Origin: Euprymna scolopes
Taxonomy: Eukaryota > Mollusca > Cephalopoda > Sepiida > Sepiolidae
Length of the DNA stretch: 20,827 nucleotides
Direction of reading: 5' to 3'
Assembly (NCBI GenBank): GCA_024364805.1
Contig: CM044499.1
Location: 59,818,019-59,838,845, forward strand
The notes under the pieces were generated by a model that ran no database searches, was not told where the DNA came from, and worked only from the letters and a program-made list of their open reading frames with translations. The position numbers were made by a program, and so were the translations under genes. This document shows positions 1 to 8,439 of the stretch, piece after piece; position 1 is the stretch's first letter; every line of letters starts with the position of its first letter.

Positions 1-938
1 GTTACTTCAGAAATCAAGGCTGCATCATCTGGGAAACGAGTTCCTTTCAAAAACAACTGCATGGCTGGAAAGAGGTGAAAATCAGAGGGTGAAAGCTCAG
101 GAATGTAGGCAGGATAGGGTAGGATTTCATAACCACACGCCCGTGCTTCTGATCTGGCGACATGTGAGTTGTGCACCGCAGCGTTGTCCTACAGGAGGAG
201 GGTACCTTTGCTGATCTTGCCCTCCTCTTGATTTTGATAGCTTCCCTTTATTTCCTCCAAAGTGAAGCATAATAGGATCCTATAATTGTGGTACCCTTTG
301 CCAGGAAATCTGCCATCATTGTTCCGTCCTGGTCCCAGAAGACTGTGAGCATGACCTTGCCAGCGGAGAGCTGCACCCTTGTCTTCTTTGGAGGTGGTGA
401 ATCAAAGTGCTTTCACTGCATTGACTGTGCATTGGTCTCTGGATAATAGTAATGGACCCAGGTTTCTTCCTGTGTAATTAGTCTTTCGAAAAACTTTGAC
501 TCATCTTCTTGGCACATCTCCGAATTTATCCTCGAGTACGACACGTTCTCGCTTCTGGAATGGTGTGAGCAACCTGGGAATCAATCTAGCAGACACCTTA
601 TGCATATGCAAATGGTCATGAGTGATAGTTTCCAGAGATCCTCTACTAATCTGGACAACTTGGGTTATTTGGCGAATAATAATGCGCCGATCTTCCAAAA
701 TGGCAGCCTAAACTTGACGGACAGATTGCTCATCAATGGCAGAAGGGGGTGTCTAGGTCTGGGAGGTGTTTCCACAGACTTCCGGCCATGTTTGAATTCA
801 CGATGCCAGTGTTTTACAAGGTCATATTATGGGGCATTATCACCATAAGTTTCTTACATTTCATCAAAAGTCTCCTGTGGTGGGCGTCCTTTCAAATAAA
901 AAATACCGGATCACTGCTCGACATTCAACAGGCCCCAT
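1..938 (-). pseudogene. Mariner transposase pseudogene (D,D34D)
   Basis: This is a cut-and-paste transposase relic. The likely original start is the ATG at 938-936 (MGPVECRAVIRYF). An N-terminal helix-turn-helix region follows (GRPPQETFDEM, HWHREFKHGRKSVETPP). The intact stretch 501-698 holds the second HTH and linker (ISRGSLETI, HKVSARLIPRLLTP, QKRERV). The catalytic core follows: ITQEETWVHYY near 455-478, SPPPKKTRVQ, KVMLTVFWDQDG, DNAAVHNSH with the second Asp at 186-188, and SPSDFHLFP with the third Asp at 81-83. Exactly 34 residues separate the last two Asp, the mariner signature. The first catalytic Asp is replaced by Glu (GAA at 467-469). Several in-frame stops (after FDEM, NAP, RQV, SMQ and just before DNAA) and at least two frame changes show it is dead. 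The C-terminus lies beyond base 1. Confidence 0.88.
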
Positions 939-1040
939 TTCACACCTACACAGTTCAAACACCTGTAAAACAGAAACCACATAGAGATATGTCATTGCAC
1001 ATACAAAAATTCAGCTAGATCAGACAACTGGAAGTTGGCC
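1..1040 (-). mobile_element. Mariner-family DNA transposon, decayed, cut by window start
   Basis: A Tc1/mariner superfamily element lies on the minus strand, and its 3' end falls outside the window. The transposase remnant occupies 1-938. The stretch 939-1040 should be its 5' untranslated leader. I could not identify a convincing terminal inverted repeat near 1020-1060, so the outer boundary is approximate. Confidence 0.85.
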
Positions 1041-1583
1041 AGGGGCATTACTTATTGCATCCCTCTCGTATTAATGGGCGTATTAAATACTTTTGTCGAT
1101 GGTGTATATTTCTAGTAAGAAAATTAACTTCTGGTTTACAAATGATAGCTACAAGCATCTGATTTTCACAATTATTTTAACGCTGACGTCGTAAAAAAGA
1201 TAAGGAATTACATTATTACCTAATTTCACGAATGCTTATACTCTATTTCGCTAGCTCTTTCCATCGTAGACACGATCCTTAGATCCAAACTCATACATGC
1301 AACATTTGACACACACGTCAAATTCTATTGCCACCTACTCAGATTAAAATGTGTATAACCGCTAGATTAGGTCTCGCCATTTCTTACATCTCTCAAAAAA
1401 GAGAGGGGGGTCGGTTTATTGAAATCGTTTTTCTCTAAAACTGGTTACCTCCCACATTAAACTGATTTTGGGAAACAGGAATTGTTAGGTGCAATTTATT
1501 TTCCTCATATTGGCTCACGCATGTCAGATCAGGGTTTTGAAAAGTAAAAAAAAATACTGCATAAGAGAACATCCACTTTAGCG
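1041..1583. other. No recognisable feature
   Basis: AT-rich DNA with no reading frame, repeat or RNA that I can support. Short homopolymer and GA runs occur near 1395-1410. Confidence 0.5.
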
Positions 1584-1632
1584 TTGATTGAGATTGTCGG
1601 ACTGACTTCATCATCTTGGTTGTTATTGTCAC

Positions 1633-1668
1633 AACGTTTCGGCCGTTTTGCCCTCCGGCCTTCGTCAG
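1633..1668 (-). ncRNA. Hammerhead-ribozyme-like core, left palindrome arm
   Basis: Read on the minus strand: CTGACGA (1668-1662), one extra A, then a perfect 5-bp stem II GGCCG/CGGCC, then GAAAC and ACGT followed by T. ACGT is self-complementary, which could provide a two-base-pair helix III, and the following T satisfies the H at position 17. CAC before CTGACGA can pair with GTG after the putative cleavage site. The extra A between the CUGANGA box and stem II departs from the canonical hammerhead, so activity is doubtful. Confidence 0.45.
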
Positions 1669-1919
1669 GTGTTTTCTATCGAACTGGGGAACCGTTTGTT
1701 AGGAGTCTCGAACCCAACCCTTTATTATTATACGGGGGTACCGTGTTTGGACTCCAGCTAGGCTTTAGGACATAGTTGCTGATTCTAACATCCAAAACAG
1801 AGAATCAGCAACTATGTCCCAAAGCCTAGCTTGAGTCCGAACACGGTACCCCCGTAATAATAATAAAGGGTTGGGTTCGAGACTCCTAACAAAATGTTCC
1901 CCAGTTCGATAGAAAACAC

Positions 1920-1955
1920 CTGACGAAGGCTGGAGGGCAAAACGGCCGAAACGTT
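1920..1955 (+). ncRNA. Hammerhead-ribozyme-like core, right palindrome arm
   Basis: This is the same module as in the left arm, in the opposite orientation: CTGACGA at 1920-1926, an extra A at 1927, stem II GGCTG/CGGCC, GAAA at 1948-1951, self-complementary ACGT at 1951-1954 and T at 1955. The C-to-T difference from the left arm falls inside stem II and is tolerated as a G-U wobble. That conserves the helix, although one change is weak evidence. Confidence 0.45.
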
Positions 1956-2004
1956 GTGACAATAACAACCAAGATGAGGAAGTCAGTCCGACAATCTCAA
2001 TCAA

Positions 2005-2440
2005 TGAAAACACCTCATCTAAAAAATACAGACAATTACTATCAACTTTAGCCTACAATAAATGATTGAGCAGATATTAATTGCTAGGAACTCTCCAGCA
2101 GATTAGAAATAAACTGACACTCTCCCACAGAAAAAAAGTGAAGTTGGAGGGTTGACTTTCTTTAATTTAATAGAAACCTATTTTGGCTATTTTATTTCAT
2201 AAAACCTGTTTTTAACCTATTTTATTTCACAAAAACTTGTTTTGGCTGACAGTAACAGCGGTATATTCGGCATGAGTGACACAGATGTTACTTCGTGTTG
2301 TATGAACCTCATATAAGATATGTCGTTTGCTTTAAATGTCAACAGAGGCATAGATTAGAATTTCGATGACAACATATATGTCACAACTGGTCGATAGTGA
2401 TAAGCTTAGAATGCCTAACAGTATAAACCTTTTATTGTTG
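2005..2440. other. Unannotated AT-rich stretch with short imperfect direct repeat
   Basis: No gene is recognised. Around 2173-2250 a unit of about 40 bp (AACCTATTTT, TTTATTTCA, AAAACTTGTTTT-like pieces) appears twice in imperfect form. Confidence 0.4.
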
Positions 2441-2441
2441 C

Positions 2442-2600
2442 TGACGTCATCATCTCGTTCCGTTCCGCTGTATAGAACAAGTTCTGATTGGTAACCTGCA
2501 GTAATCATCTTTGTATTCACTATCTAATTAATTATTATTATTCATTGCACAGTGAGAAATATAAAAGTTTGTTATTGTATACAATCTTTAGTCGACAGCA
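2442..2600 (+). promoter_or_regulatory. Promoter-like motif cluster (CRE, inverted CCAAT, TATA)
   Basis: A perfect cAMP-response palindrome TGACGTCA lies at 2442-2449, an inverted CCAAT box (ATTGG) at 2487-2491 and a strong TATA match TATAAAAG at 2560-2567. A start site would be expected near 2590-2595. The order and spacing resemble a plus-strand RNA polymerase II promoter. No recognisable coding exon follows, so this could be chance in AT-rich DNA, the promoter of a noncoding transcript or part of a repeat. Confidence 0.3.
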
Positions 2601-2772
2601 GCATCAGCAAACGATTATTACAAATAGCAAAAACAAATACACTCAATGAAACTAGTTTAAAGTCGAAGAATGCAGGAAATTAGAACATCATTTAATAGAA
2701 TTTAATGTTGTTGTGCAAGCATTATACAACCATTTGTAAAGACGGATTCACGTTTACATATACATATGCCGG

Positions 2773-2774
<2 letters not shown>

Positions 2775-2827
<53 letters not shown>
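2775..2827. repeat. (AT)n microsatellite
   Basis: About 26 uninterrupted AT units, followed by a short ATATA-ATATA transition (2827-2842) and a GTGT/TATG-rich stretch to 2892. Confidence 0.97.
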
Positions 2828-2832
<5 letters not shown>

Positions 2833-3591
2833 ATATAATATAAAAGTGGGAATGTGTGTATGCATGCATGTCTGTATGTATGTGTGTGTGTGATGCCAAT
2901 TCTCAACCTGAATACTCAAAGAATTTTTGATCCACACACGGAAAATTGGGAAGATACGATATGCAGACACGTAGAAAAATTTTAATACGTTTTCATCCGG
3001 AAAAAAGATATGCTAAGGAGTTAAAAATTAGCAATGACTTTATGTTTCGGCGTATAAGGCGATCGTCACCTAAGACGAAGCACAAAATTGGAGCAAAGTG
3101 TAATAAATTTATAATATATTGGTTGTATAAGACTACTGCTATATCACGAAACCATGTTTGTATAGTCTAGACTAGAGATTGCAACACCCGACATCTTATG
3201 AAATATTAGTTTTTAAAGATGCTTTTTTTTAGTTTACCAGTCCTCTTATACGCAGAAATATACGAGGGTGTTCATCAGATTTTTATCTGTTTGTCAACTG
3301 TTTCACGAATGCGTATGCTCGAATCGTTCACAGGACAGAATACTTTTAAGAAAACGTTGATTTCAAAATTCTTGATAAAATAGTGCCAAGCTGGTCAAAT
3401 GGTTATCGTACCTGGCTTACTGTTCTAAGATTCTGTTTTCGATTCCAGCTCGAGTATATTTTTTTTCTTATCAGATGTGAACCCTTTAGAAAAAACATAA
3501 TGTTGGCATAAATATGCCTCAGTTCCTGTATGAATTAAAATATAATATTTATGAACAATTTCCGGATGGGCAACGCCGGGAGTAATGCTAG
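2828..3591 (+). mobile_element. Possible non-autonomous Helitron-like element
   Basis: The 3' end at 3562-3591 has the Helitron layout: a short GC hairpin (CCGG at 3562-3565 with CCGG at 3576-3579, or GGC/GCC around AAC), then a spacer, then CTAG (3588-3591) followed by T. The 5' side starts in an (AT)n run followed by a GTGTGT/TGTATG-rich segment, a composition common at the 5' ends of invertebrate Helitron derivatives. No TC start could be fixed, and no Rep/helicase coding is present, so the 5' boundary is a guess. The 74-codon frame at 2946-3170 has no recognisable motif. Confidence 0.35.
3382..3465 (+). repeat. tRNA-derived SINE head (remnant)
   Basis: An A-box-like segment (TGGTCAAATGGT at 3392-3403) and a B-box-like segment (GTTTTCGATTCC at 3435-3446) sit at tRNA-like spacing and are followed by a T8 tract (3458-3465), a pol III terminator. 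Pairing of the acceptor stem is poor and no intact cloverleaf is visible, so this is a SINE head or tRNA pseudogene rather than a functional tRNA. Confidence 0.45.
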
Positions 3592-4850
3592 TGTTTTACT
3601 AAAATATGTATTATACCAGCGTTCATTTTTGCCAAAATTTGAATTACGTATGTCATACTATTTCATATCTAATAAAATATCAATGTTTCTGCATTTTTTT
3701 AAGATCATCCTCATTTAATTGTACGAATCTGAAGATTCTGTTGTTATCATTAGTTTCCCCGATATTTTTGTACTCAGAATTCTTTCATGAAAGACATAGG
3801 GTTTTTATGGAAGGGACTACGAGAAAGTTCGGACATTCTAAGTCAACGTGATTTTTATGGAACTAAGTGTATATATATGTGGCATGCCCAGGACGTCAGT
3901 GTGCGTTGTTTAGCAAATTAATCACCACGCCCTCCTATTTTAAAGCTGAAATGCTATATTATATATGCGAGGATTATTTGAACTACTGTTCTCATCTTGA
4001 TTATTATTTACACAAAGTTGAACTCTTTCTCATCTTGAGTATTATTCACACAATGTAACCTCAGAGCTTCTGCAGGTCTGTCTTGTCTAAAAATATTTAA
4101 AATAAAGAATCTGATAGCGTATTTTAAAGTCAAACCCAAATAACAAAACCTTCTGAATAACCAGTTTACAATTGTGATTGTTTTTTCTATTATTGTCTAT
4201 AACTTCGTCAAATGTATTGTGCTTATTTTGTATAACACATAGTTTTAAAAACAAATACAGGAAAATCTTTATGATGCACGCACTCCTCACGACATGAAGA
4301 TGTTATGTTGCAACACTCACGTAAATTGATCGAGTATTTGTTTAATCAATGAAATCAGATTTTCTGAAGAAGTAGGTAGGACGGGAGCGGTAAGATTGTT
4401 TTTAAATTTTTACAATTCAATTCTGACTGCAGAGATTTTGTTTGTATTCAAAATAATTTAAAATTTCAGTCGCTATAAATCGTAAAAATGTTTGTTTTTT
4501 TATTCGAAAATACTTGATCAAATTACGTTATTTTGGGAATATGACCTCTTCGTCCCGTGATGAGTACGCCCATCATAAAAAAATCTTGTATTTTTTTTTT
4601 TAAATTACATGTAATTCTAAATAAACACCACTCTATTTCACAAATCCGTCTATCCACTTTGGGTAATCCAATATAAATTAAAAAGCCCATAATAATAAAA
4701 TTTAGCAGGTAAATAACGCGTACTCTATATTGTAGCATATCTCTCTGCATAGGGATTATCAGAGATCCTGACAACAGAATACTTGCAAGCAGAAGTAAAC
4801 CTTGAGCGCACATTAAAAATGGTATGCTATCATTTCAACCTATGCTGCAT
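3592..4850. other. No recognisable feature
   Basis: AT-rich DNA on both strands. The longest frame (4523-4813, minus, 96 codons) is hydrophobic at its N-terminus but shows no family motif and a codon use expected of random AT-rich sequence. It is not called as a gene. Confidence 0.5.
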
Positions 4851-4904
4851 GTCCCACAGGTTGAAGACCGAACAACCCCACCTGTTAATAGAAGGCATCT
4901 TTTA

Positions 4905-4932
4905 ATAGATAAATAAATAAATAAATAAATAC
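4905..4932. repeat. (AAAT)n tetranucleotide tract, possible retroposon tail
   Basis: About six ATAA/AAAT units follow a short unique segment (4850-4904). Such tracts often form the 3' tail of a SINE or LINE copy, but the upstream segment is not recognised. Confidence 0.7.
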
Positions 4933-5068
4933 AATGAGGATCTCGTACCAAATATGAATAACATCCAAATTAAATACTGTCCGGCTAGAACTAAGGATAA
5001 CTCATTTGTATACTAAGCGGGAAGAAGAAAATAATGGGGTAAACCTTTCTGTCTTTTGAAGTGGCACT

Positions 5069-5230
5069 CCAGTGGCAGCCATCAGGCCTTTATCAAAGCG
5101 GGTGTGTCTCTTACTGTCATCATATGTAGCAACTAAAAATTAAATCATACCTCGCTTGAAAGCTTGCTTATGATTTGTTGCTCAATCTAAGCCATCTAAA
5201 CTAACCAGTGGTAGCCATTAGGCCTTTATC
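5069..5230. repeat. Short direct duplication, period about 136 bp
   Basis: A 26-bp block reading CCAGTGGYAGCCATYAGG then CCTTTATC occurs at 5069-5094 and again at 5205-5230 with two transitions. Both copies lie beside the duplicated segment described at 5121-5191. Confidence 0.8.
5121..5191. repeat. Direct repeat, copy 1 (paired with 5684-5755)
   Basis: Roughly 70 bp match 5684-5755 in the same orientation. Shared anchors are CATAT(T)GTAGCAACTA at the start and TGATYTGTTGC...AAG at the end, with the middle diverged. In copy 2 this block abuts the 5' end of the U2-like segment, so it may be an ancient snRNA upstream region. Confidence 0.7.
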
Positions 5231-5410
5231 TCATATTATCAAGTCTGTCTCTCATATTATACCTATTTATAATGCCTCCCGACGCGTCAGAGTTAGACAC
5301 CAGGGTCGTTTTTTAACTTGAAGAAAAGGTACAAAAATTAAAATTGTCTCAGTCGTGAAGGATTTCTCTTTCACTGAAAGAGAACGAGAGATGGAAGTGC
5401 CGCATCTGAT

Positions 5411-5429
5411 GAACAGATACTACACTTTG
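5411..5429 (-). repeat. U2 snRNA 5'-domain block (B)
   Basis: On the minus strand the block reads AAAGTGTAGTATCTGTTC, identical to the branch-site-recognition part of animal U2 snRNA (GUAGUA core). The flanks do not continue as U2, so it is a fragment or a motif inside a repeat. It lies 222 bp from the longer copy at 5633-5674. Confidence 0.7.
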
Positions 5430-5436
5430 AGGTATT

Positions 5437-5608
5437 TATTTGCTCCCCCACTGAGCAAATTAGGCACAAGGCTAATTTTTAAAGTGAGGAGTGAAGGGGA
5501 AATGGGGACCAACTCCCCGGGGAGTAGGAGAGCTGGATAGCGACAATTGGTATGAAGGGTTGCCCCTACATTGACCAAGGTCTTATATGTGGGGGTTCCC
5601 CCATATAT
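5437..5608. other. Cluster of four hairpins between two U2 blocks
   Basis: Inverted repeats follow each other: ATTTGCTC/GAGCAAAT (5437-5444 with 5453-5460), ATTAG/CTAAT (5459-5476), the 14-bp perfect palindrome ACTCCCCGGGGAGT (5512-5525) and GGGGG-TT-CCCCC with AT-rich extensions (5585-5608). The density of compact hairpins suggests structured RNA or a fold-back element. No known RNA family is recognised. Confidence 0.6.
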
Positions 5609-5632
5609 GGTCTTTGCTTGCAATATCTGCCG

Positions 5633-5674
5633 GAACAGATACTACACTTTGATCTTGGCCAAAAGGTCAAGTAT
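5633..5674 (-). pseudogene. U2 snRNA 5'-end pseudogene fragment (A)
   Basis: On the minus strand from 5674: ATACTTGACC, TTTTGGCCAAGATC, AAAGTGTAGTATCTGTTC. This lines up with the first 43 or so bases of animal U2 snRNA (AUCGCUUCUCGGCC, UUUUGGCUAAGAUC, AAGUGUAGUAUCUGUUC), with changes in the first stem. The branch-site-pairing GTAGTA lies at 5645-5640. After TCTGTTC the match to U2 ends, with no stem IIa and no Sm site at the right distance, so this is a truncated or chimeric copy and not a working gene. Confidence 0.75.
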
Positions 5675-5683
5675 TGTGTATCT

Positions 5684-5755
5684 CATATTGTAGCAACTAT
5701 AAATTAACTCCTACTTGGTTTAAAAACTTTGTCATGATCTGTTGCGCTATATAAG
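5684..5755. repeat. Direct repeat, copy 2, just upstream of the U2-like 5' end
   Basis: This copy is homologous to 5121-5191. Read on the minus strand it covers roughly positions -10 to -80 relative to the U2-like 5' end, where an snRNA proximal sequence element would lie. That role is inferred from position only. Its edge also contains TATATAAGG on the plus strand. Confidence 0.6.
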
Positions 5756-6357
5756 GCGCAGCTGTTTTACTACCATTACTGCAAACTGAAACAGTCAAGC
5801 TAAACATCAAGTAAGATACTGGTCGGGAAGATAAGAGAAAACAAATATCCTTGGTAGAAAAATGAAACATCGGGTGCCTACATTTTTACACACTGTGCCA
5901 CTAAACAAGGAAAACTTGGAAGCAATGGGCTACTATTTTGCATCATGGTTAGGGGAGGTTAGTAAGACATCGATTTACATTACATTTAAATTTCTGCGTG
6001 TCATTACAGTCAAGGAAATAGGTAGTAGGGAAGGGATTGGCAAATTCTAGCTGCCAAAGGAAAGAAACTATAAAAGTATAATGCTTTCCAATATTTTGGA
6101 CCATCTACAGCGAAAAAAGTGTGATTTTGTTTTATTTACTAAGCGGGTTTGTCGGAGGTACGCACGTCAAAGGGGGGGGATGAGTGCAATGTGTTCATCA
6201 GAGCACATTCCATTAAAATAGTTGTAAAGCAGGCACAGGGATGCAATAAATCGGTGATTGGACAGAGGTTGGTTTTAGTTGACGATGCGGGGCATATTAA
6301 ATTGGAGACTGTTTTTTTGAGGCCTAGTCCAATATGGAGAGACTAACGGTAAATGCA
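5756..6357. other. No recognisable feature
   Basis: Short frames (5862-6050 and 6149-6346, plus) have no motif, no partner exon signal and no composition shift. No repeat is visible by eye. Confidence 0.45.
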
Positions 6358-7130
6358 CTATAGGCGAATGGTGGTTTTGTAGTTGTAGAGAATAATCTCA
6401 TGAGTAAGTAATCCTCTGGCACGATAACCATCACTGTTCAAGTCTATATTGCATGTGAATGTTAAGCAGATAAGTTTGGAGGAAACCCCCTCAAGTAGGG
6501 TGTTCTTAGTTATGACTATGGAAGGATGGGAACGTTTTATTCTTGTAAGCACTTTAATCTTAGTAGCATTAAATATCCCCATCCATATATCGTCTTATTC
6601 CACTACGGAATGGAGGTAATGTTCTAAGCGTTCTGACATTATTTTCCACTTGTACCTGTTATAGAGCAATGTTTTATCGGCAAATATACCCATCTAGAAC
6701 ACGATAAACTGCGGAAGGTTGTTAGTGAATATTACAAATAATAGTGGTCGACCTTTTAGGCATTAGCGCATTAATGTTGTTCTGTTTCGCTGTGCAACAT
6801 GTACGGGCTTCTTGTCTAATAAAGATCTAATTATATTTAGTGTTAGTCCAGTGATACCGTATGATTTAATTTTCATTAGGATCCCTTTATGCCAGGCCTC
6901 TAAAAGGTTTTTGATATACCAGAGGTTACAAACTGCTTGTCGCGCCTTATCCAGTACATGGTATGCGCATTAAGTGATGGCCTTTAAATTTTCTGACGTA
7001 GAACAACATTTTCTAAATCCATACTGTCAGTCAGAAGTAAGATTAGCTTTTGTAAGGTAGGGGATTGGTGCTGGATTGATTAATGTCTAAAAGATTATAG
7101 CGAAAAAGTTGGATGGGGAGATGGAAAGAG
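6358..7130 (-). mobile_element. LINE reverse transcriptase fragment (jockey/RTE-like), decayed
   Basis: The minus strand reads through the palm and thumb of a non-LTR reverse transcriptase. From 7060 downward: SDxQYGFRKCCSTSENL, VLDKARQAVCNL, EAWHKGILMKIKSYGITGL, TLNIIRSLLDKKPVHV, GRPLLFVIFTNNLPQF, MGIFADKTLLYNRYK (near 6710-6660), then FNATKIKVLT, ICLTFTCNIDLNS and TPEFILY-like THEIILYNYKTTIR near 6400-6360. The catalytic FADD box is FADK, losing one Asp. Stops interrupt the frame (before QYGFRKC, after LKAIT, after SVVE). The endonuclease and the 3' end are missing from this piece. Confidence 0.85.
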
Positions 7131-7136
7131 CGATAT

Positions 7137-7400
7137 TTTTTTTTTTTACAGAGGAATAACCACTTATCAAGAGTCCACTCGTGGATAAGAATTAAAAAGA
7201 GTGGTCAAAAGGACAATATAGTCATCGTAAGAAGTGTAAATTTGGTAAAGGGGAACGAATCCTTAAGAACTTGTTTACGTTGGACTTGAAAGCGGCCATA
7301 TTGTAGTCAGCTGGAAAGCAGGGAAAAGAAAGAGAGTTCCACAGGTTTGCAGTTATAAGATAATTGAGGAAATGAAAAAAAGCTGTGACGAGTGGCATCG
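7137..7400 (-). mobile_element. LINE 3' end with A-tail (T run on plus strand)
   Basis: Translated on the minus strand, 7345-7240 gives NLWNSLSFPCFPADYN then MAAFKSNVNKFLRIRSPL, the conserved C-terminal tail of this LINE family. The 3' UTR (7225-7150) matches that of the copy at 9615-10545 (shared GGACAATATAGT and ACTCxxGGATAAG...TTA-AAGAGTG pieces). It ends in a T14-like run at 7137-7149, the A-tail. The next LINE piece (6358-7130) begins within a few bases, in the same orientation. Confidence 0.8.
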
Positions 7401-7930
7401 ACACGGTCAGACAAAGTACGTAGATGGAGCCTTCCAGAAGGTGTATGAACACGTGCATTGAGACCAAAAAATATTACTTCGAAAGGGACATGAATTGCAT
7501 GTGTATAGTATCAGAAAAGTTATCATACGAAAAAAATCTGGAAACTTATTTAAGGAATCTTGCATTACGCCCATATTTATTCTAAAAAGAATATAAATTA
7601 CATTACATCTTTTTCTCAATATATTGACGGAAATCACATTGAAAAATATATTTCTCTTCTCACAACGCTTCAAGTGTTTTTAAATTTCCAAGGATATTTT
7701 CGTTCTGAAATAGAACAGGCATCCTTTTCATAACAAGTATGGTTCCAAATATTTAAAAGAGGTTTTTGTTTTAATATCGAGCAGCCATACTTTGCACAAC
7801 CAAAAATGTTCAAATATTGTACTGGTATTTTATTTTCTTCGACTTATTCACCATGAAAGAGTCTTACAATAAAGATGAAACGTTGATGGATATATAACTT
7901 TGATGGTCCTTTTTATCTCTCTCATTCTCT
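7401..7930. other. Probable LINE-flanking unique DNA
   Basis: No feature is recognised except that 7400-7465 may continue the LINE reading at low similarity. The frame at 7407-7673 (minus) has no motif. Confidence 0.35.
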
Positions 7931-7931
7931 T

Positions 7932-7966
<35 letters not shown>

Positions 7967-7989
7967 AGATAGATATAAATATATATATG
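7931..7989. repeat. Interrupted (AT)n microsatellite with (GATA) units
   Basis: AT runs are broken by TTTA and by two AGATAGAT units. The repeat abuts the 5' truncation point of the next LINE copy. Confidence 0.93.
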
Positions 7990-8326
7990 TATGACGAACT
8001 GCAAGGACTTGTAGCCCCTCGATATAAATACCCCCGACAAACCCGACAAGCAGCAAAATGCCACCCCTTCACAGTTGAGATCTATAGATAGAAGAGAGCC
8101 TACTACTCCGGTATTTTCTTCCTCAAAACCGCTAGACTTTGGAATTCTCTTTCGGAGTCCTGCTTCCCCAACTGAACTGACATGCAGAAGTTCAATTGTA
8201 ACATGAACCGACATCTTGCTGTCCAACTCCCCACATAGTACCCCTGAAGCTTATATATCTGATAGTAGCCCCCAACATCAAAGTGGCAATGTGCCTTGTT
8301 TGGGGGGTGAAAATGTAATAAAAATA
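7990..8326 (+). mobile_element. LINE 3' end, 5'-truncated (family with CCCCCA-rich 3' UTR)
   Basis: The plus strand from 7990 reads YDELQGLVAPRYKYPRQ, CHPFTVEI, then after an in-frame stop FFLKTARLWNSLSESCFPN, another stop, and DMQKFNCNMNRHL. This is the C-terminus of a jockey-like reverse transcriptase. The 3' UTR (8259-8326: GATAGTAGCCCCCAACATC, AAGTGGCAATGTGCC, TTGTTTGGGG, then AAAAATAT) recurs at 19856-19923. The 5' truncation inside the coding region is typical of LINE insertions. At least two stops are present. Confidence 0.85.
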
Positions 8327-8361
8327 TACTCGCACACACACGTATATTATCTCTCATATAT

Positions 8362-8384
8362 ATTTGGATGTTTGGGATTATTGG

Positions 8385-8388
<4 letters not shown>
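8362..8388 (+). repeat. 27-bp dispersed repeat, copy 1
   Basis: ATTTGGATGTTTGGG then ATTATTGGAACT matches 8902-8928 with one mismatch. In this copy an AT microsatellite follows. In the other copy unique sequence follows. Confidence 0.85.

Positions 8389-8434
<46 letters not shown>
8388..8434. repeat. (AT)n microsatellite
   Basis: About 23 AT units inside the 29-bp inverted repeat. Confidence 0.97.

Positions 8435-8439
<5 letters not shown>

Larger units (their letters stand above)
1584..2004. repeat. Large near-perfect palindrome (203-bp arms, 14-bp loop)
   Basis: The left arm (1584-1786) and right arm (1801-2004) are reverse complements with roughly eight substitutions and one single-base indel by eye, about 96% identity. 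The spacer is 1787-1800. As RNA or single-stranded DNA it would form a very long hairpin. The frames read across either arm are products of the inverted duplication and are not evidence for a gene. Each arm contains a hammerhead-like core (separate entries). Inverted copies of a Penelope-like terminal repeat would give this layout, but a fold-back element or a recent inverted duplication is also possible. Confidence 0.93.

Noticed and set aside
1584-2013. Open frames across the palindrome (63 and 82 codons)
   Set aside because: The same frame appears in both arms because they are inverted copies. It contains the ribozyme-like motif and no protein domain.
2702-2970. Frames with IYIYIY runs
   Set aside because: Translations of the (AT)n tract. 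The same applies at 8103-8440, 16898-17233 and 18236-18632.
4523-4813. 96-codon hydrophobic frame, minus strand
   Set aside because: No family motif, AT-driven Ile/Leu content, no promoter or splice context.
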